From Sphingomonas hankookensis (GTDB lineage Bacteria; Pseudomonadota; Alphaproteobacteria; Sphingomonadales; Sphingomonadaceae): a DNA stretch of 64,000 nucleotides. Shown one piece after another: positions 7,207-15,505 of this stretch. Position 1 is the first letter of the stretch, and each line of letters begins with the position of its first letter. Position numbers and translations under genes: made by a program. The DNA lies in NCBI RefSeq assembly GCF_001619955.1, contig NZ_LQQO01000045.1, positions 62,001-126,000 on the forward strand, in the 5' to 3' direction. The notes beneath the pieces were generated by a model. That model made no database searches, was not told the DNA's origin, and saw only the letters and a program-made list of their open reading frames with translations.

Positions 7207-8679
7207 ATGGATGTACAGCAATCTGACATTGATAATCTGGAAGAACGGGTCAAGAAGCTCTCCTACCAAACGTATTTGCCTGTACTGCGCATGTCGAACG
7301 TTCGGAGCTTCAATCGCCAGACAATCAATTTCGACTTTCCTGTAACCGCAATCATTGGAACAAATGGCGGCGGAAAATCTACAGTTCTAGGCGCAGCTGC
7401 GCTTGCTTACAAAAGCATAAAGCCTGGGGACTTTTTTCCCAAGTCTAATATTGGTGACAATAGCATGGCGAACTGGAGGATTGATTATGAGATCATCGAT
7501 CGCTCCGTGAATAAAGCAGCCCCCTTCACAAGAAACGCTCGTTTCGTATCTGCAAAATGGCGCCGTGATAACATTCCAGATCGAGAGGTAATTTTTATCC
7601 CGATCCAGCGCACGGTGCCAGCAAACGAGCAAGCAAAATTTAAACATTTCATTGGCTTGGTTCAAAAGAATAAAGACGATATTGTCATTGAATCTATTGA
7701 GCAAGACATTCTAGCTAATGTGGGCCGTATATTGGGGAAAGATGCATCGGGATACCAGCGCATATCTTTAAAAACTGATCCGAGCAAATCGATCCTGGTC
7801 GGCTTGAAAAAAAATAACGACTATTCTCAATTTCATTTTGGGGCAGGCGAAGCCTCAATCATCGATATGGTTATCAAACTGGAGGCTGCTAGTGATAACG
7901 CGCTGATACTTATCGAAGAGATTGAGAATGGCCTACATCCGCTCGCAACAAGAAAGATGGTCGAGTACTTATTCGACGTAACCAAACGCAAAAAGTGTCA
8001 GATAATTTTTACGACACATTCTGAGTACGCTTTAGACGTACTTCCTCCTAAGGCAATATGGGGGTGCATTGACGGCGTTGCATATCAAGGCAAGTTGACT
8101 ATCGAAAGCCTGCGAGCGCTCACCGGCGCTGTAGCAAAAGACAGAGCAATTTTCGTTGAAGACGAATTTGCAGCCGACCTGTGTAACGAAGTAGTTCGAC
8201 AATACGCCCCCGAACTGTTAAGCCAGACAGAAATTCATAAAGCCGGCGGATTCCCGTATGTTGTGGAAGTTCTAAAGCATCACAACTCCAATCCTACTAT
8301 TAAGAACAAGGCAGTTGCCGTTATAGACGGCGACAATCCCTCACTATCAGAACCCAATGACTACGTTTTGGAGTTACCTGATGGCGCCCCCGAAGCTGTC
8401 GTTTTTGGTTATATTCTTAATAATGCGGAAAAAGTTGCAGCATTGGTTCAGCAACGATGCCAATGCCCCTCTATTTCACAAGATAATATTGTCAAAGCAA
8501 TTAAGAAAGTTTCTGTAGACACCACCGATCATCATCTTTATTTTGTAAAACTAGGCGACGAACTTGGATATATATCCGAGATAATTGTTCGGCGAGGACT
8601 TTGCTCAATTTATGTTCAAAATTCTAGCGCCGAACTAAAGCCACTCGTTGAAGGGTTGCGGGAGAAACTTGGATCATAG
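7207..8679 (+). CDS. OLD-like ATPase with C-terminal TOPRIM-like domain, solo gene in AT-rich island
   Basis: The 490-residue protein has an ABC/SMC-type ATPase half: Walker A GTNGGGKST at residues 51-59, a signature-like FGAGEAS near 211, Walker B LILIEEIENGLHP near 232, and an H-loop TTHSEYALD near 268. After that come IFVEDEFAADL (about 315) and VAVIDGDNPS (about 370), the Glu and DxD positions of a TOPRIM nuclease fold. This arrangement is that of OLD-family nucleases; length fits single-gene class 1 OLD proteins. OLD relatives, Gabija GajA and PARIS are known phage-defence factors, but no UvrD-like helicase, reverse transcriptase or second subunit is adjacent. The base composition is strikingly AT-rich and codon use (AAA, ATA, AAT) is unlike every neighbour, so recent transfer is likely. 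A DNA-repair role is an alternative. Confidence 0.82.
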   Translation: MDVQQSDIDNLEERVKKLSYQTYLPVLRMSNVRSFNRQTINFDFPVTAIIGTNGGGKSTVLGAAALAYKSIKPGDFFPKSNIGDNSMANWRIDYEIIDRSVNKAAPFTRNARFVSAKWRRDNIPDREVIFIPIQRTVPANEQAKFKHFIGLVQKNKDDIVIESIEQDILANVGRILGKDASGYQRISLKTDPSKSILVGLKKNNDYSQFHFGAGEASIIDMVIKLEAASDNALILIEEIENGLHPLATRKMVEYLFDVTKRKKCQIIFTTHSEYALDVLPPKAIWGCIDGVAYQGKLTIESLRALTGAVAKDRAIFVEDEFAADLCNEVVRQYAPELLSQTEIHKAGGFPYVVEVLKHHNSNPTIKNKAVAVIDGDNPSLSEPNDYVLELPDGAPEAVVFGYILNNAEKVAALVQQRCQCPSISQDNIVKAIKKVSVDTTDHHLYFVKLGDELGYISEIIVRRGLCSIYVQNSSAELKPLVEGLREKLGS

Positions 8680-8757
8680 CAACTCCAAAAGGGGCAGCAC
8701 ATTCCTGAAACGGCACTGCTGGGTAATCCAAGCCTGTGGAGGTGAGGGATATGGCCC

Positions 8758-9579
8758 TCACCCCTTCCGCAACGCCATCTCCAACGCCACCTCCCACCCG
8801 CCCGGCTCCCACTGCGTCCGGCGCCCACCCCGCCGCCACTCCAGCTGCGCATATTCGACCATCCGCATCTCCTCCTCGGCCAGCAGCAACCCGGCACGAT
8901 AGTCCTTCGCCTTCCGCTCGATAAACGCCGCATTGCTCTCGCCGCGCTTCGGGGCGAGGTCGGGGTTGGCGAGGCCTTTGGCCCGCTTGTCGTTCCACGC
9001 GATCATCTGCATCGCCTGGTGCACGGTCATCGCCGGGATCGGCGGGGGATCGTTGTGCTGCCAATGGTCGTGGACGTTCGCCTCCGGCAGCGAGCTTTCG
9101 AGCAGCGCCAGTTCGAGGCGTTCGGACCCGACCGCCAGCGCGACGCGCATTTCGCGGGCGAAGCCGGGATGCGAGCGTGCGCGGGCGTAGAAGCTGCTAT
9201 GGGCGAAGCCGGCGGCGGCTGCGGAGAGGCGGACATTGGCGGTGGCGCTCAAGGCGGCGAGGAAGCGTTGTTCGGCGTCGCGGTCTATCGTGCGGGTCTT
9301 GGAGACGCGCAGTTGCAGGCGGCCTTTCGAACGGACGACGCGCGCCGGCCCCTCCGTCTGCTCGGGCTTGGCGAGGCGGGCGGCGGCGAGGGTCAGGGCG
9401 GCCTCCCAGCGCTGGGCGAAGTCGGGGTCGGCGTTGCGGCGCTTGGTGAGCATCGAGCGGTTGAGGCCGGTCGTGCGGGCGGCGTCGCGGGCGTTGCCGG
9501 TGCGTTCGAGTTCGGCGAGGAAGGCGGCGTTTTGCAGCGCCTGCTTGCGGCTGTACGGGCGGGGTTTGCGGTCGGACAT
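8758..9579 (-). CDS. Protein with two tandem helix-turn-helix repeats, function unknown
   Basis: The 273-residue protein contains the same unit twice. Residues about 19-60 have FLAELERTGNARDAARTTGL then NRSMLTKRRNADPDFAQRWE; residues about 105-150 have FLAALSATANVRLSAAAAGF then SSFYARARSHPGFAREM. Each looks like a homeodomain-type HTH of the kind seen in phage small terminases and IS-element proteins. The C-terminal part (NDPPPIPAMTVHQAMQMIAW) is unrelated to anything recognised. It lies head-to-head with rplK and tail-to-tail with the AT-rich gene; its own composition is native (high GC). Function unknown; DNA binding is inferred. Confidence 0.7.
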   Translation of the reverse strand: MSDRKPRPYSRKQALQNAAFLAELERTGNARDAARTTGLNRSMLTKRRNADPDFAQRWEAALTLAAARLAKPEQTEGPARVVRSKGRLQLRVSKTRTIDRDAEQRFLAALSATANVRLSAAAAGFAHSSFYARARSHPGFAREMRVALAVGSERLELALLESSLPEANVHDHWQHNDPPPIPAMTVHQAMQMIAWNDKRAKGLANPDLAPKRGESNAAFIERKAKDYRAGLLLAEEEMRMVEYAQLEWRRGGRRTQWEPGGWEVALEMALRKG

Positions 9580-9608
9580 GGCGCCAGAGGATCAGGCGGA
9601 ATCCTACA

Positions 9609-9637
9609 TTGCAAGGGGGGCGCTTTTGCGCTAAGCG
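9609..9637 (+). promoter_or_regulatory. Probable promoter for rplK-rplA
   Basis: TTGCAA, a 17-base spacer and TAAGCG lie about 98 bases before rplK, in the divergent gap. Assigned by eye. Confidence 0.45.
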
Positions 9638-9734
9638 CGCCGCTTCCCAAACGACAGTTTTGGAAACCATGGCGGGAGGCCGGCCCATTGGGCCGCGCCG
9701 CACGAACCGCTAAACTTGAAAGAGAGTGATACCC

Positions 9735-10166
9735 ATGGCCAAGAAGATTACTGGCTACATCAAGCTGCAGGTGCCGGCGGGCGAAGCCAAGCCGTCGCCG
9801 CCGATCGGCCCGGCGCTGGGTCAGCGCGGCGTGAACATCATGGAATTCTGCAAGGCGTTCAACGCCCAGACCGGTGACACGGCGAAGGGCACCCCGCTGC
9901 CGACGATCATCACCGTTTATGCCGACCGTTCGTTCAGCTTCGAGACGAAGACGCCGCCGGCGACGTACCTCATCAAGCAGGCGATCAACCTGAAGTCGGG
10001 TTCGAAGGAACCGGGCAAGGTGAAGGCCGGCAGCATCAAGCGGTCGCAGCTGAGCGAAATCGCCACGATGAAGATGAAGGATCTGAACGCCAACGACATC
10101 GACGCGGCGACGAAGATCATCGAAGGTTCGGCCCGCGCGATGGGCCTCGAAGTGGTGGAGGGTTAA
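9735..10166 (+). CDS. rplK: 50S ribosomal protein L11
   Basis: L11 forms the base of the L7/L12 stalk and the GTPase-associated centre with 23S rRNA. The 143-residue product starts [20 protein letters not shown], has [20 protein letters not shown] and the C-terminal [23 protein letters not shown] at 9735 is preceded by GAAAGAGAG. An upstream ATG at 9726 is ignored because the family starts MAKK. rplA begins four bases after the stop. Confidence 0.98.
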   Translation: MAKKITGYIKLQVPAGEAKPSPPIGPALGQRGVNIMEFCKAFNAQTGDTAKGTPLPTIITVYADRSFSFETKTPPATYLIKQAINLKSGSKEPGKVKAGSIKRSQLSEIATMKMKDLNANDIDAATKIIEGSARAMGLEVVEG

Positions 10167-10170
10167 GACT

Positions 10171-10869
10171 GTGGCCAAGCTGACCAAGAAGGCGAAGACC
10201 CTCGCCGCTGCCGTCGATGCGCAGAAGCTGTACGGCGTCGATGAAGCGATCGCGCTCGCCAAGACCCATGCGACCGCCAAGTTCGACGAAACGATCGAAG
10301 TCGCGCTGAACCTGGGCGTCGATCCGCGTCACGCCGACCAGATGGTCCGCGGCGTCGTGACCCTGCCCAAGGGCACCGGCAAGACCGTGCGCGTCGGCGT
10401 GTTCGCCCGCGGCGCGAAGGCCGAGGAAGCCACCGCAGCGGGTGCCGATGTCGTCGGTGCCGAAGATCTGATGGACGCGATCCAGGGCGGCAAGATCGAC
10501 TTCGATCGCTGCATCGCGACCCCGGACATGATGGGCCTGGTCGGTCGTCTCGGCAAGATCCTGGGTCCGAAGGGCCTGATGCCGAACCCGAAGCTCGGCA
10601 CGGTCACGATGAACGTCGCGGCTGCGGTCGAAGCGGCCAAGGGCGGCCAGGTGGAATACCGCGTCGAAAAGGCCGGCATCATCCATTCGGGCATCGGCAA
10701 GGCGTCGTTCTCGGCCGCCGACCTGCGCGAAAACTTCGACGCACTGGTCGACGCCGTGGTGAAGGCCAAGCCGGCGGGCGCAAAGGGCAAGTATGTCCGC
10801 AAGGTTGCGGTCAGCTCGTCGATGGGCCCGGGGATCAAGGTCGATACGGCTGAGGTTGCAGGCGCGTAA
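10171..10869 (+). CDS. rplA: 50S ribosomal protein L1
   Basis: L1 forms the mobile L1 stalk at the E site and in many bacteria represses its own operon. The 232-residue protein (GTG start) contains [40 protein letters not shown] and [17 protein letters not shown], all conserved in L1. It follows rplK by four bases. rplJ and rplL, which often come next, are absent; a terminator and repeats follow instead. Confidence 0.98.
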   Translation: MAKLTKKAKTLAAAVDAQKLYGVDEAIALAKTHATAKFDETIEVALNLGVDPRHADQMVRGVVTLPKGTGKTVRVGVFARGAKAEEATAAGADVVGAEDLMDAIQGGKIDFDRCIATPDMMGLVGRLGKILGPKGLMPNPKLGTVTMNVAAAVEAAKGGQVEYRVEKAGIIHSGIGKASFSAADLRENFDALVDAVVKAKPAGAKGKYVRKVAVSSSMGPGIKVDTAEVAGA

Positions 10870-10976
10870 GCGCCGACGCCGTGCCGCAGGGCACGGCCCG
10901 AGGCCGGCCAGCGGGGGCGCAAGCTCCCGACCGCCGATGCGGGATTTACTCCCGCGTCGGCCGACAAACAGAACAA

Positions 10977-11010
10977 GGGTCGGAGGCTTTCGTGCTTCCG
11001 GCCCCTTTTG
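10977..11010 (+). terminator. Rho-independent terminator after rplA
   Basis: GGGTCGGAGGC pairs with GCTTCCGGCCC (two GT pairs) around TTTCGT and is followed by CTTTTG. Between the rplA stop and this stem, 10905-10965 has further GC-rich stems resembling a ribosomal leader or attenuator. Confidence 0.65.
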
Positions 11011-11040
11011 TCGTGTCGTTGCTGGAGCCGGGAGCTTCCG

Positions 11041-11174
11041 ACACAATGGATCCCGGCCTTCGCCGGGATGACGGGGGTGGTTGGGTGTCCGTCCATGTCC
11101 GGATTTGATCCGCGGTAGCGGCTCAACGGGCGCGGAAGAAGAATCGGGACCCTGGGTCAAGCCCGGGGTGACGG
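11041..11174. repeat. Two half palindromic repeats (families B and A) after rplA
   Basis: The 328-base gap between rplA and the deaminase holds the terminator and then ACAATGGATCCCGGCCTTCG continuing into CCGGGATGACG (family B, full copy at 57736). A degenerate family A copy follows at about 11097-11174. No gene is visible here. Confidence 0.7.
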
Positions 11175-11197
11175 TTGGGGGGAGCGTTGCCTTCCTC

Positions 11198-11692
11198 TTA
11201 CAGGTTCCCCTGTTCCTCCTCCGGCACGTCGTCATCCGGGCCGTAATAGAGCGCCGCGCATTCCTCGCGCAGGCAGCCGCCTTCGATCACGATATCGTCG
11301 CGATAGGCGTCGGCGATGAAGCTGAGGGTGTCGATGTGGCGATCCTCGAAATACATTTCGTGGACGTCGTCGCGGCCGGCGCCATAGACGACGCGGGCGA
11401 CCTTCGACCAGATCGAGGCCATGGTGCACATGCCGCAGGGTTGCAGCGTGGAGTAGAGCGTCGCACCGCGCAGTTCCATGTCGCCGACCCCCTCGCATGC
11501 GCGGCGGATCGCCATCATCTCGGCATGGGCGGTGGCGTCCGGCAGCTCCTGCGTCTGGTTGGGTTCGGCGGAGAGCACCTTGCCGTCGCGGACGATGATC
11601 GATCCTAGCGGGGAGCAGGACGGGTCGTCGCCCTTGGTCCGGGCGATGGCGATCGCCTGTCGCATCCAGTGTTCGTCTTGGGGCGTCAGCAT
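11198..11692 (-). CDS. Nucleoside/nucleobase deaminase (cytidine-deaminase fold)
   Basis: The 164-residue zinc enzyme has the catalytic HAEMMAI (about residues 57-63) and the metal-binding PCGMC (about 86-90). These are the C[H]AE and PCxxC motifs of the CMP/dCMP deaminase superfamily (guanine deaminase, TadA and relatives). The insertions and the acidic C-terminal tail favour a guanine/nucleoside deaminase over tRNA-specific TadA. The substrate is not clear. ATG at 11692 is chosen because GAAGGGA lies 7 bases upstream; a TTG at 11698 is less likely. Confidence 0.82.
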   Translation of the reverse strand: MLTPQDEHWMRQAIAIARTKGDDPSCSPLGSIIVRDGKVLSAEPNQTQELPDATAHAEMMAIRRACEGVGDMELRGATLYSTLQPCGMCTMASIWSKVARVVYGAGRDDVHEMYFEDRHIDTLSFIADAYRDDIVIEGGCLREECAALYYGPDDDVPEEEQGNL

Positions 11693-11737
11693 CGGCAATT
11701 CCCTTCGCCGCGCTGAACGCGCCGGGGCGCCGAAGGA

Positions 11738-12727
11738 TCAGTCGGCGGCGGCGAGGATGTCGTCGCTCGACGCGGCATGCACGTCCAATCGCGCGAGCAG
11801 CGCCAGCACCGCATCCCACCAGCGCCAGAAAGCGACGAGGTCGGCGGCGTCGCGGACATAGGGGGTGTGGCCGGGGACGAGGCTGGGCGAGTGATAGGCG
11901 AAGTTGAGGACGCGCGTCCCCTCCCCCACCGCGACGCGGATCGCTTCCAGCACGTCCGCGAGCGGCATGTCCTCGGGCGTGAGCGCGACGCGGTGGAGCA
12001 GGCCGAGGCGGGCGAGGACGCCGCGCCCGCGCGGGATCCGGCCGGCGGCGCGGTAGAGATGCGCGCCGCCGCGGCGCAACCGGCCGGTGAAGACGGTGGT
12101 CAGCGGCAGTTCGACGATGCCGCCATCGGGACCGGTGCGGAAGGCGTGGTTGGCGATGGCGCGATAGTCGGGACCGCCCTGCGCGCCATAATCGTAGCGG
12201 GCGCGCATCGAGCTATCGAGGCGATAGCCGCGGGCCGCCAGCAGCTTGAGGGTGTTGGGACCGAGGCCGTAGCGGCCGGCGCGATAGACGGTCGGCGCGG
12301 TGCCGATGATCGCGGTCAGCGCATCGGTCAGGCGGTCGAGCTTGGCCCCCTCCAGTGCCTTGGGCAGGTTGCCGGCGAAGCTGCTGTGATTGGACAGCGC
12401 CTCGTCGAAGGGCGGGTTGACCCAGGGGTGGAGCTGCGCACCGATGGTCGCATCCCCCTGCGCCATCACCGCGCGCAGGGCGTCGATCGCAGCGGGATCG
12501 GTCGCGACCGGATAGTCGACAAGGTAGCCGCTGCGCGCGCCCATCCCCGCCAGACGCGCATGGGCGTCGGGCAAGGCGGCGGTGGTCGCCACGCCCCAGC
12601 CATCGTGGCGGAAGGGCGCGCGCCAGTCGAATTCCTCCTCGGTATCGACAAGCAAGGTGAAGCGGGTGCCGAAGCCGGCGCGCCACACGACCGGCCGGCC
12701 ATCGGCGGGCCGGAAGGGCGGGCTCAC
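11738..12727 (-). CDS. Polysaccharide deacetylase family protein (WalW-like)
   Basis: The 329-residue cytoplasmic protein has the NodB-like fold signs: FTLLVDTEEEFDW near residue 22 (metal-binding Asp), QLHPWVNPPF near 98 with the His-x-x-x motif region, and YRAGRYGLGPNTLKLLAARG. A late LNFAYHSPSLVPGHTPYV block supplies the second catalytic His. Proteins of this type (often called WalW) act on cell-surface polysaccharide precursors; the substrate is unknown. The GTG start overlaps the histidine kinase stop (GTGA), so the two are coupled. A second, distinct deacetylase of this group is at 34311. Confidence 0.8.
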   Translation of the reverse strand: MSPPFRPADGRPVVWRAGFGTRFTLLVDTEEEFDWRAPFRHDGWGVATTAALPDAHARLAGMGARSGYLVDYPVATDPAAIDALRAVMAQGDATIGAQLHPWVNPPFDEALSNHSSFAGNLPKALEGAKLDRLTDALTAIIGTAPTVYRAGRYGLGPNTLKLLAARGYRLDSSMRARYDYGAQGGPDYRAIANHAFRTGPDGGIVELPLTTVFTGRLRRGGAHLYRAAGRIPRGRGVLARLGLLHRVALTPEDMPLADVLEAIRVAVGEGTRVLNFAYHSPSLVPGHTPYVRDAADLVAFWRWWDAVLALLARLDVHAASSDDILAAAD

Positions 12728-14604
12728 CGCTGCTGCGCCTGCCCGACCTCCACCGCGTCCGCCGCCGGCAGGCGCAGCGTCAGCGTGGCGGTGCCGAAGA
12801 CCAGCGTGCCGCCCAGTTCGCTGGCGAGGTTGCGGGCGAGGCGGAGGGCAAAGCCGGTGCCGAGCAGCGACTGGTCGCCTTCATCATCGTCGACGTCGAA
12901 CACGCTGTCGCCGGGCCATGCGTCCAAGGCCTGCGGCCGGTCGAGCACGATCGCGACATGGCCGTCGCCCTCCAGCCCCATGCGGACATAGATGGATTCC
13001 TCCGCCTCGCCCGCCGAGACGAGCGTCGCGAGCAGGCGGGCGAGCAGGCGTTCGACCGCGCGGCGGTCGCCCGATACCGACAGGTCGGTCGGCTCGATCT
13101 CCAGCAGCGTGCCGCGCAATTCGCACAGCGAGGCGAGGTCGGCGGCGATGACGTCGAACACCGGGCGCAACGCCACGCTGTCGGCGCGCAGATCGAGCGC
13201 GTCGCCATCGATCCGCGCGGCGAGGTCGAGATCGTCGATAACGGCCACGAGGTCGCGCGAATGGTTGAGGATCGCCCCGGCCCGGTCGCGATAGACCGGC
13301 GGCACGGGGCCGAGCAGCTGCGCCTCGATCATCTCGGCAAAGCCGGCGATGGCACCGGCGGGGGTGCGCAGTTCGTGGACCAGCTGGCGCAGTTGCGCCA
13401 CGCCGGCGTCGCGGTTGGCGACCGGTTCGGCGCGTTCGTCGCTGCGCGGACGGCGGGCGGTGCCGCGATAGCCGGTAAAGCGACCGGTCGCATGGTCGAA
13501 GGCGGGAACGCCGGCCACGCTCCATTCGCCAGCCGCATCGCTGTCGCCGCCGATCACCAGCCGGGCGTCGCGGAACGGGCTGCGATGGCGCAACGCTCCG
13601 GCCGCTACCCCGTCGAAGCGCGCGGTGCCGGGCGCGGCGCCGAAATCGAGCGACAGGCCGATCAGCGGCGCGCGGCTGACACCGTCGACCCAGCGGATCA
13701 GGCCGGCGGCGTCGGTTTCGAAGCGGAAGCTGTCATGGGTGCTCGCGGGCGGCGGCGGGGGCGGAGCGTCCTGGTTGCGCTCGAACGCCTCGATCCGGGC
13801 CATGACGTCGACGATGCGGAACGGGCCGGCGGGGTCGGCTTCGGGGGCAGCGTCGTCGCCTGTTTCCGCGTCGACCGCCCCGGACGTCACCCCAGCGGAC
13901 GCTGGGGTCTCTGTGGGGTGAGCGTCGTCCGACTGCGGCGGGAGATCCCAGCCTTCGCTGGGATGACGTTCCTGGGTAGAGGGTGCGGACGCGGCGATGG
14001 CCGATACATCTTCGGCGTCGGCCGCCGGCGTTGAGCGCTCCGCATCGAACGCAGCCGTCGTCCCGGCCGAGGCCGAGGTTTCTGCGGGGCGGGCGTCGTC
14101 CGGCTGCGGCGAGAGACCCCAGCCTTCGCTGGGGTGACCGCTTGTGGCGGATGCGGCGACGTCTTCCGCCGCCCGCTCGTCGCCCAGCACGAGGTCGGTG
14201 CTGCCGAAGCTGTCGAGCGCGCGGGTGACGGCAGGGTCGAGGTCGCGGCGGTTGCGGACCACGCCGCGCGCCGCCGAGCCGAGGCGCGGCAACAGCGCCA
14301 GCCATTCGCCGACCGACAGCGTGGCGCTGCGCAGCACCGGCACCGCCGCCTCGATCACGTCGGTCGCCAGCAGGTCGACCAGTTCGGCAGGCGGGCGGGC
14401 ATATTCGAGGTCGCGGGCGCTGGCGACGCGGACGGTGCGCGGCACGCCGTCGCGCAATTCGCGTAGTAGCGCGATGGCGCGGGGATCGGGGCTGGCGCGA
14501 CCGCGCCCGATCAGGTCGACCAGCTGCCGCCAGGCGGACGCGCGCGCACCCTCGCCCGTCAGATCGGAGGCCAAAACCGTTTCGAGGCTGTCGTCGAAGC
14601 GCAC
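12724..14604 (-). CDS. Sensor histidine kinase carrying two in-frame repeat insertions
   Basis: The 626-residue protein has a C-terminal HisKA domain, QLVHELRTPAGAIAGFAEMI (phospho-accepting His near residue 409), and an HATPase-like end (GFALRLARNLASELGGTLVF). The N-box and G1 box are weak. No membrane segment is visible, so it is cytoplasmic, with a PAS-like region near 290-380. Residues about 156-183 and 213-240 are translations of palindromic intergenic repeats (both contain HPSEGW and ASAG) and sit in a low-complexity Ala/Asp/Pro linker. No response regulator is adjacent; its output is unknown. GTG at 14604 is the only long-frame start. Confidence 0.8.
   Translation of the reverse strand: MRFDDSLETVLASDLTGEGARASAWRQLVDLIGRGRASPDPRAIALLRELRDGVPRTVRVASARDLEYARPPAELVDLLATDVIEAAVPVLRSATLSVGEWLALLPRLGSAARGVVRNRRDLDPAVTRALDSFGSTDLVLGDERAAEDVAASATSGHPSEGWGLSPQPDDARPAETSASAGTTAAFDAERSTPAADAEDVSAIAASAPSTQERHPSEGWDLPPQSDDAHPTETPASAGVTSGAVDAETGDDAAPEADPAGPFRIVDVMARIEAFERNQDAPPPPPPASTHDSFRFETDAAGLIRWVDGVSRAPLIGLSLDFGAAPGTARFDGVAAGALRHRSPFRDARLVIGGDSDAAGEWSVAGVPAFDHATGRFTGYRGTARRPRSDERAEPVANRDAGVAQLRQLVHELRTPAGAIAGFAEMIEAQLLGPVPPVYRDRAGAILNHSRDLVAVIDDLDLAARIDGDALDLRADSVALRPVFDVIAADLASLCELRGTLLEIEPTDLSVSGDRRAVERLLARLLATLVSAGEAEESIYVRMGLEGDGHVAIVLDRPQALDAWPGDSVFDVDDDEGDQSLLGTGFALRLARNLASELGGTLVFGTATLTLRLPAADAVEVGQAQQR
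13885..13968. repeat. Palindromic repeat (family B') inside the histidine kinase gene
   Basis: CGTCACCCCAGCGGACGCTG at one end mirrors CCCAGCCTTCGCTGGGATGA at the other. The unit is 84 bp, a multiple of three, and keeps the reading frame. The intergenic relative is at 25399-25478. Confidence 0.8.
14056..14138. repeat. Second palindromic repeat (family B') inside the histidine kinase gene
   Basis: CGTCGTCCCGGCCGAGGCC pairs loosely with CCCCAGCCTTCGCTGGGGTG. It is about the same length as the copy at 13885, in the same orientation, and also in frame. Confidence 0.75.
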
Positions 14605-14782
14605 CGCGTTCCCGTTACTCGCACCCGCGCAAAGCCGGGGTGCCTACGACCCTTAACGCCGACGTCGTTAATACGGAACTGCCCATTTTCGGCACGTCGC
14701 AATGTGGGACAATTGCGCTTCCGCGTAATTTTATAATGCTGTAGGCAGGGCAATCATTCGGACCCTAACACGGAACACTATC

Positions 14783-15253
14783 ATGGCTTTCGATCGTATC
14801 GACCGGCAAATCCTTGCCCTGTTGCAGGAGGACGGGCGGATGACGAACGTCGAACTGGCCGAGCGCGTCGGGCTGACCGCCCCGCCCTGCCTGCGCCGCG
14901 TCCGCGCGCTGGAAGAGGCCGGCGCGATCCGCGGCTATCATGCCGCGCTCGATCCCCGGCTGCTGGGGTTCACGATCACGGTCTTCGCGCTGGTCAGCCT
15001 GAAGAGCCAGGCGGGCAGCGACCTTGCCGCGTTCGAGGAGCATATCGCGACGATCCCCGAGGTGCGCGAATGCCATATGCTGAACGGCGAGATCGACTTC
15101 ATCCTCAAGATCGTCGCGGCGGACCTCGAATCCTTCCAGTCGATGCTGACGACGCAGCTGATTACCGCGCCCAATGTGGCGAGCGTGAAGACGTCGCCGA
15201 CGGTCAGGACGTCGAAGGCGCTGCCGGGGATTCCGGTTTCCGCCGGGGAGTGA
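14783..15253 (+). CDS. Lrp/AsnC family transcriptional regulator
   Basis: The 156-residue regulator opens with the Lrp HTH (FDRIDRQILALLQEDGRMTN then LAERVGLTAPPCLRRVRALE) and continues into the RAM ligand domain (ALVSLKSQAGSDLAAFEEHI, CHMLNGEIDFILKIVAADLE, SVKTSPTVRT). These regulators bind amino acids and assemble as octamers. The target is not evident; the neighbouring genes are transcribed away from it. A TATAAT-containing AT-rich stretch at 14725-14745 is probably its promoter region. Confidence 0.92.
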   Translation: MAFDRIDRQILALLQEDGRMTNVELAERVGLTAPPCLRRVRALEEAGAIRGYHAALDPRLLGFTITVFALVSLKSQAGSDLAAFEEHIATIPEVRECHMLNGEIDFILKIVAADLESFQSMLTTQLITAPNVASVKTSPTVRTSKALPGIPVSAGE

Positions 15254-15274
15254 TTACCCTCTCCCGGCGATAAG

Positions 15275-15404
15275 CCACCCCGTTCGGTTCGAGCAGCTTC
15301 GAGCTTGTCGAGAAGCGTCTGTCGAGAACACCCGCCCAGCGGAACCCCGTTCTCGATACGCGCTCTCGACTTCGCTCGATCGCTACTCGAACCAAACGGG
15401 GTGG
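15275..15404. repeat. Long palindromic repeat, family D
   Basis: CCACCCCGTTCGGTTCGAGC begins the unit and its mirror, CTCGAACCAAACGGGGTGG, ends it. Inside are the nested stems AGCTTCGAGCTTGTCGAGAA and ATACGCGCTCTCGACTTCGC. A second copy lies at 17846-17966. Confidence 0.8.
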
Positions 15405-15453
15405 TTGGGATGGAAACGGAGTGATCGGGACTGCCGCCCCCTCCCCCAAACGA

Positions 15454-15487
15454 AAACGGCCCGGACCATCGCTGGTCCGGGCCGTTT
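15454..15487. terminator. Bidirectional terminator between Lrp gene and TPR gene
   Basis: A 15-bp perfect stem, AAACGGCCCGGACCA with TGGTCCGGGCCGTTT, surrounds loop TCGC. It is flanked by A on one side and T on the other and lies between two converging genes, so it can serve both. Confidence 0.8.
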
Positions 15488-15505
15488 CGCGTTCGGGTCA
15501 CCCGA

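Noticed and set aside
7075..8760. Target-site direct repeats bounding the AT-rich island
   Set aside because: No convincing matched direct repeat or attachment site was seen at the two edges by eye, so no exact boundary is claimed.
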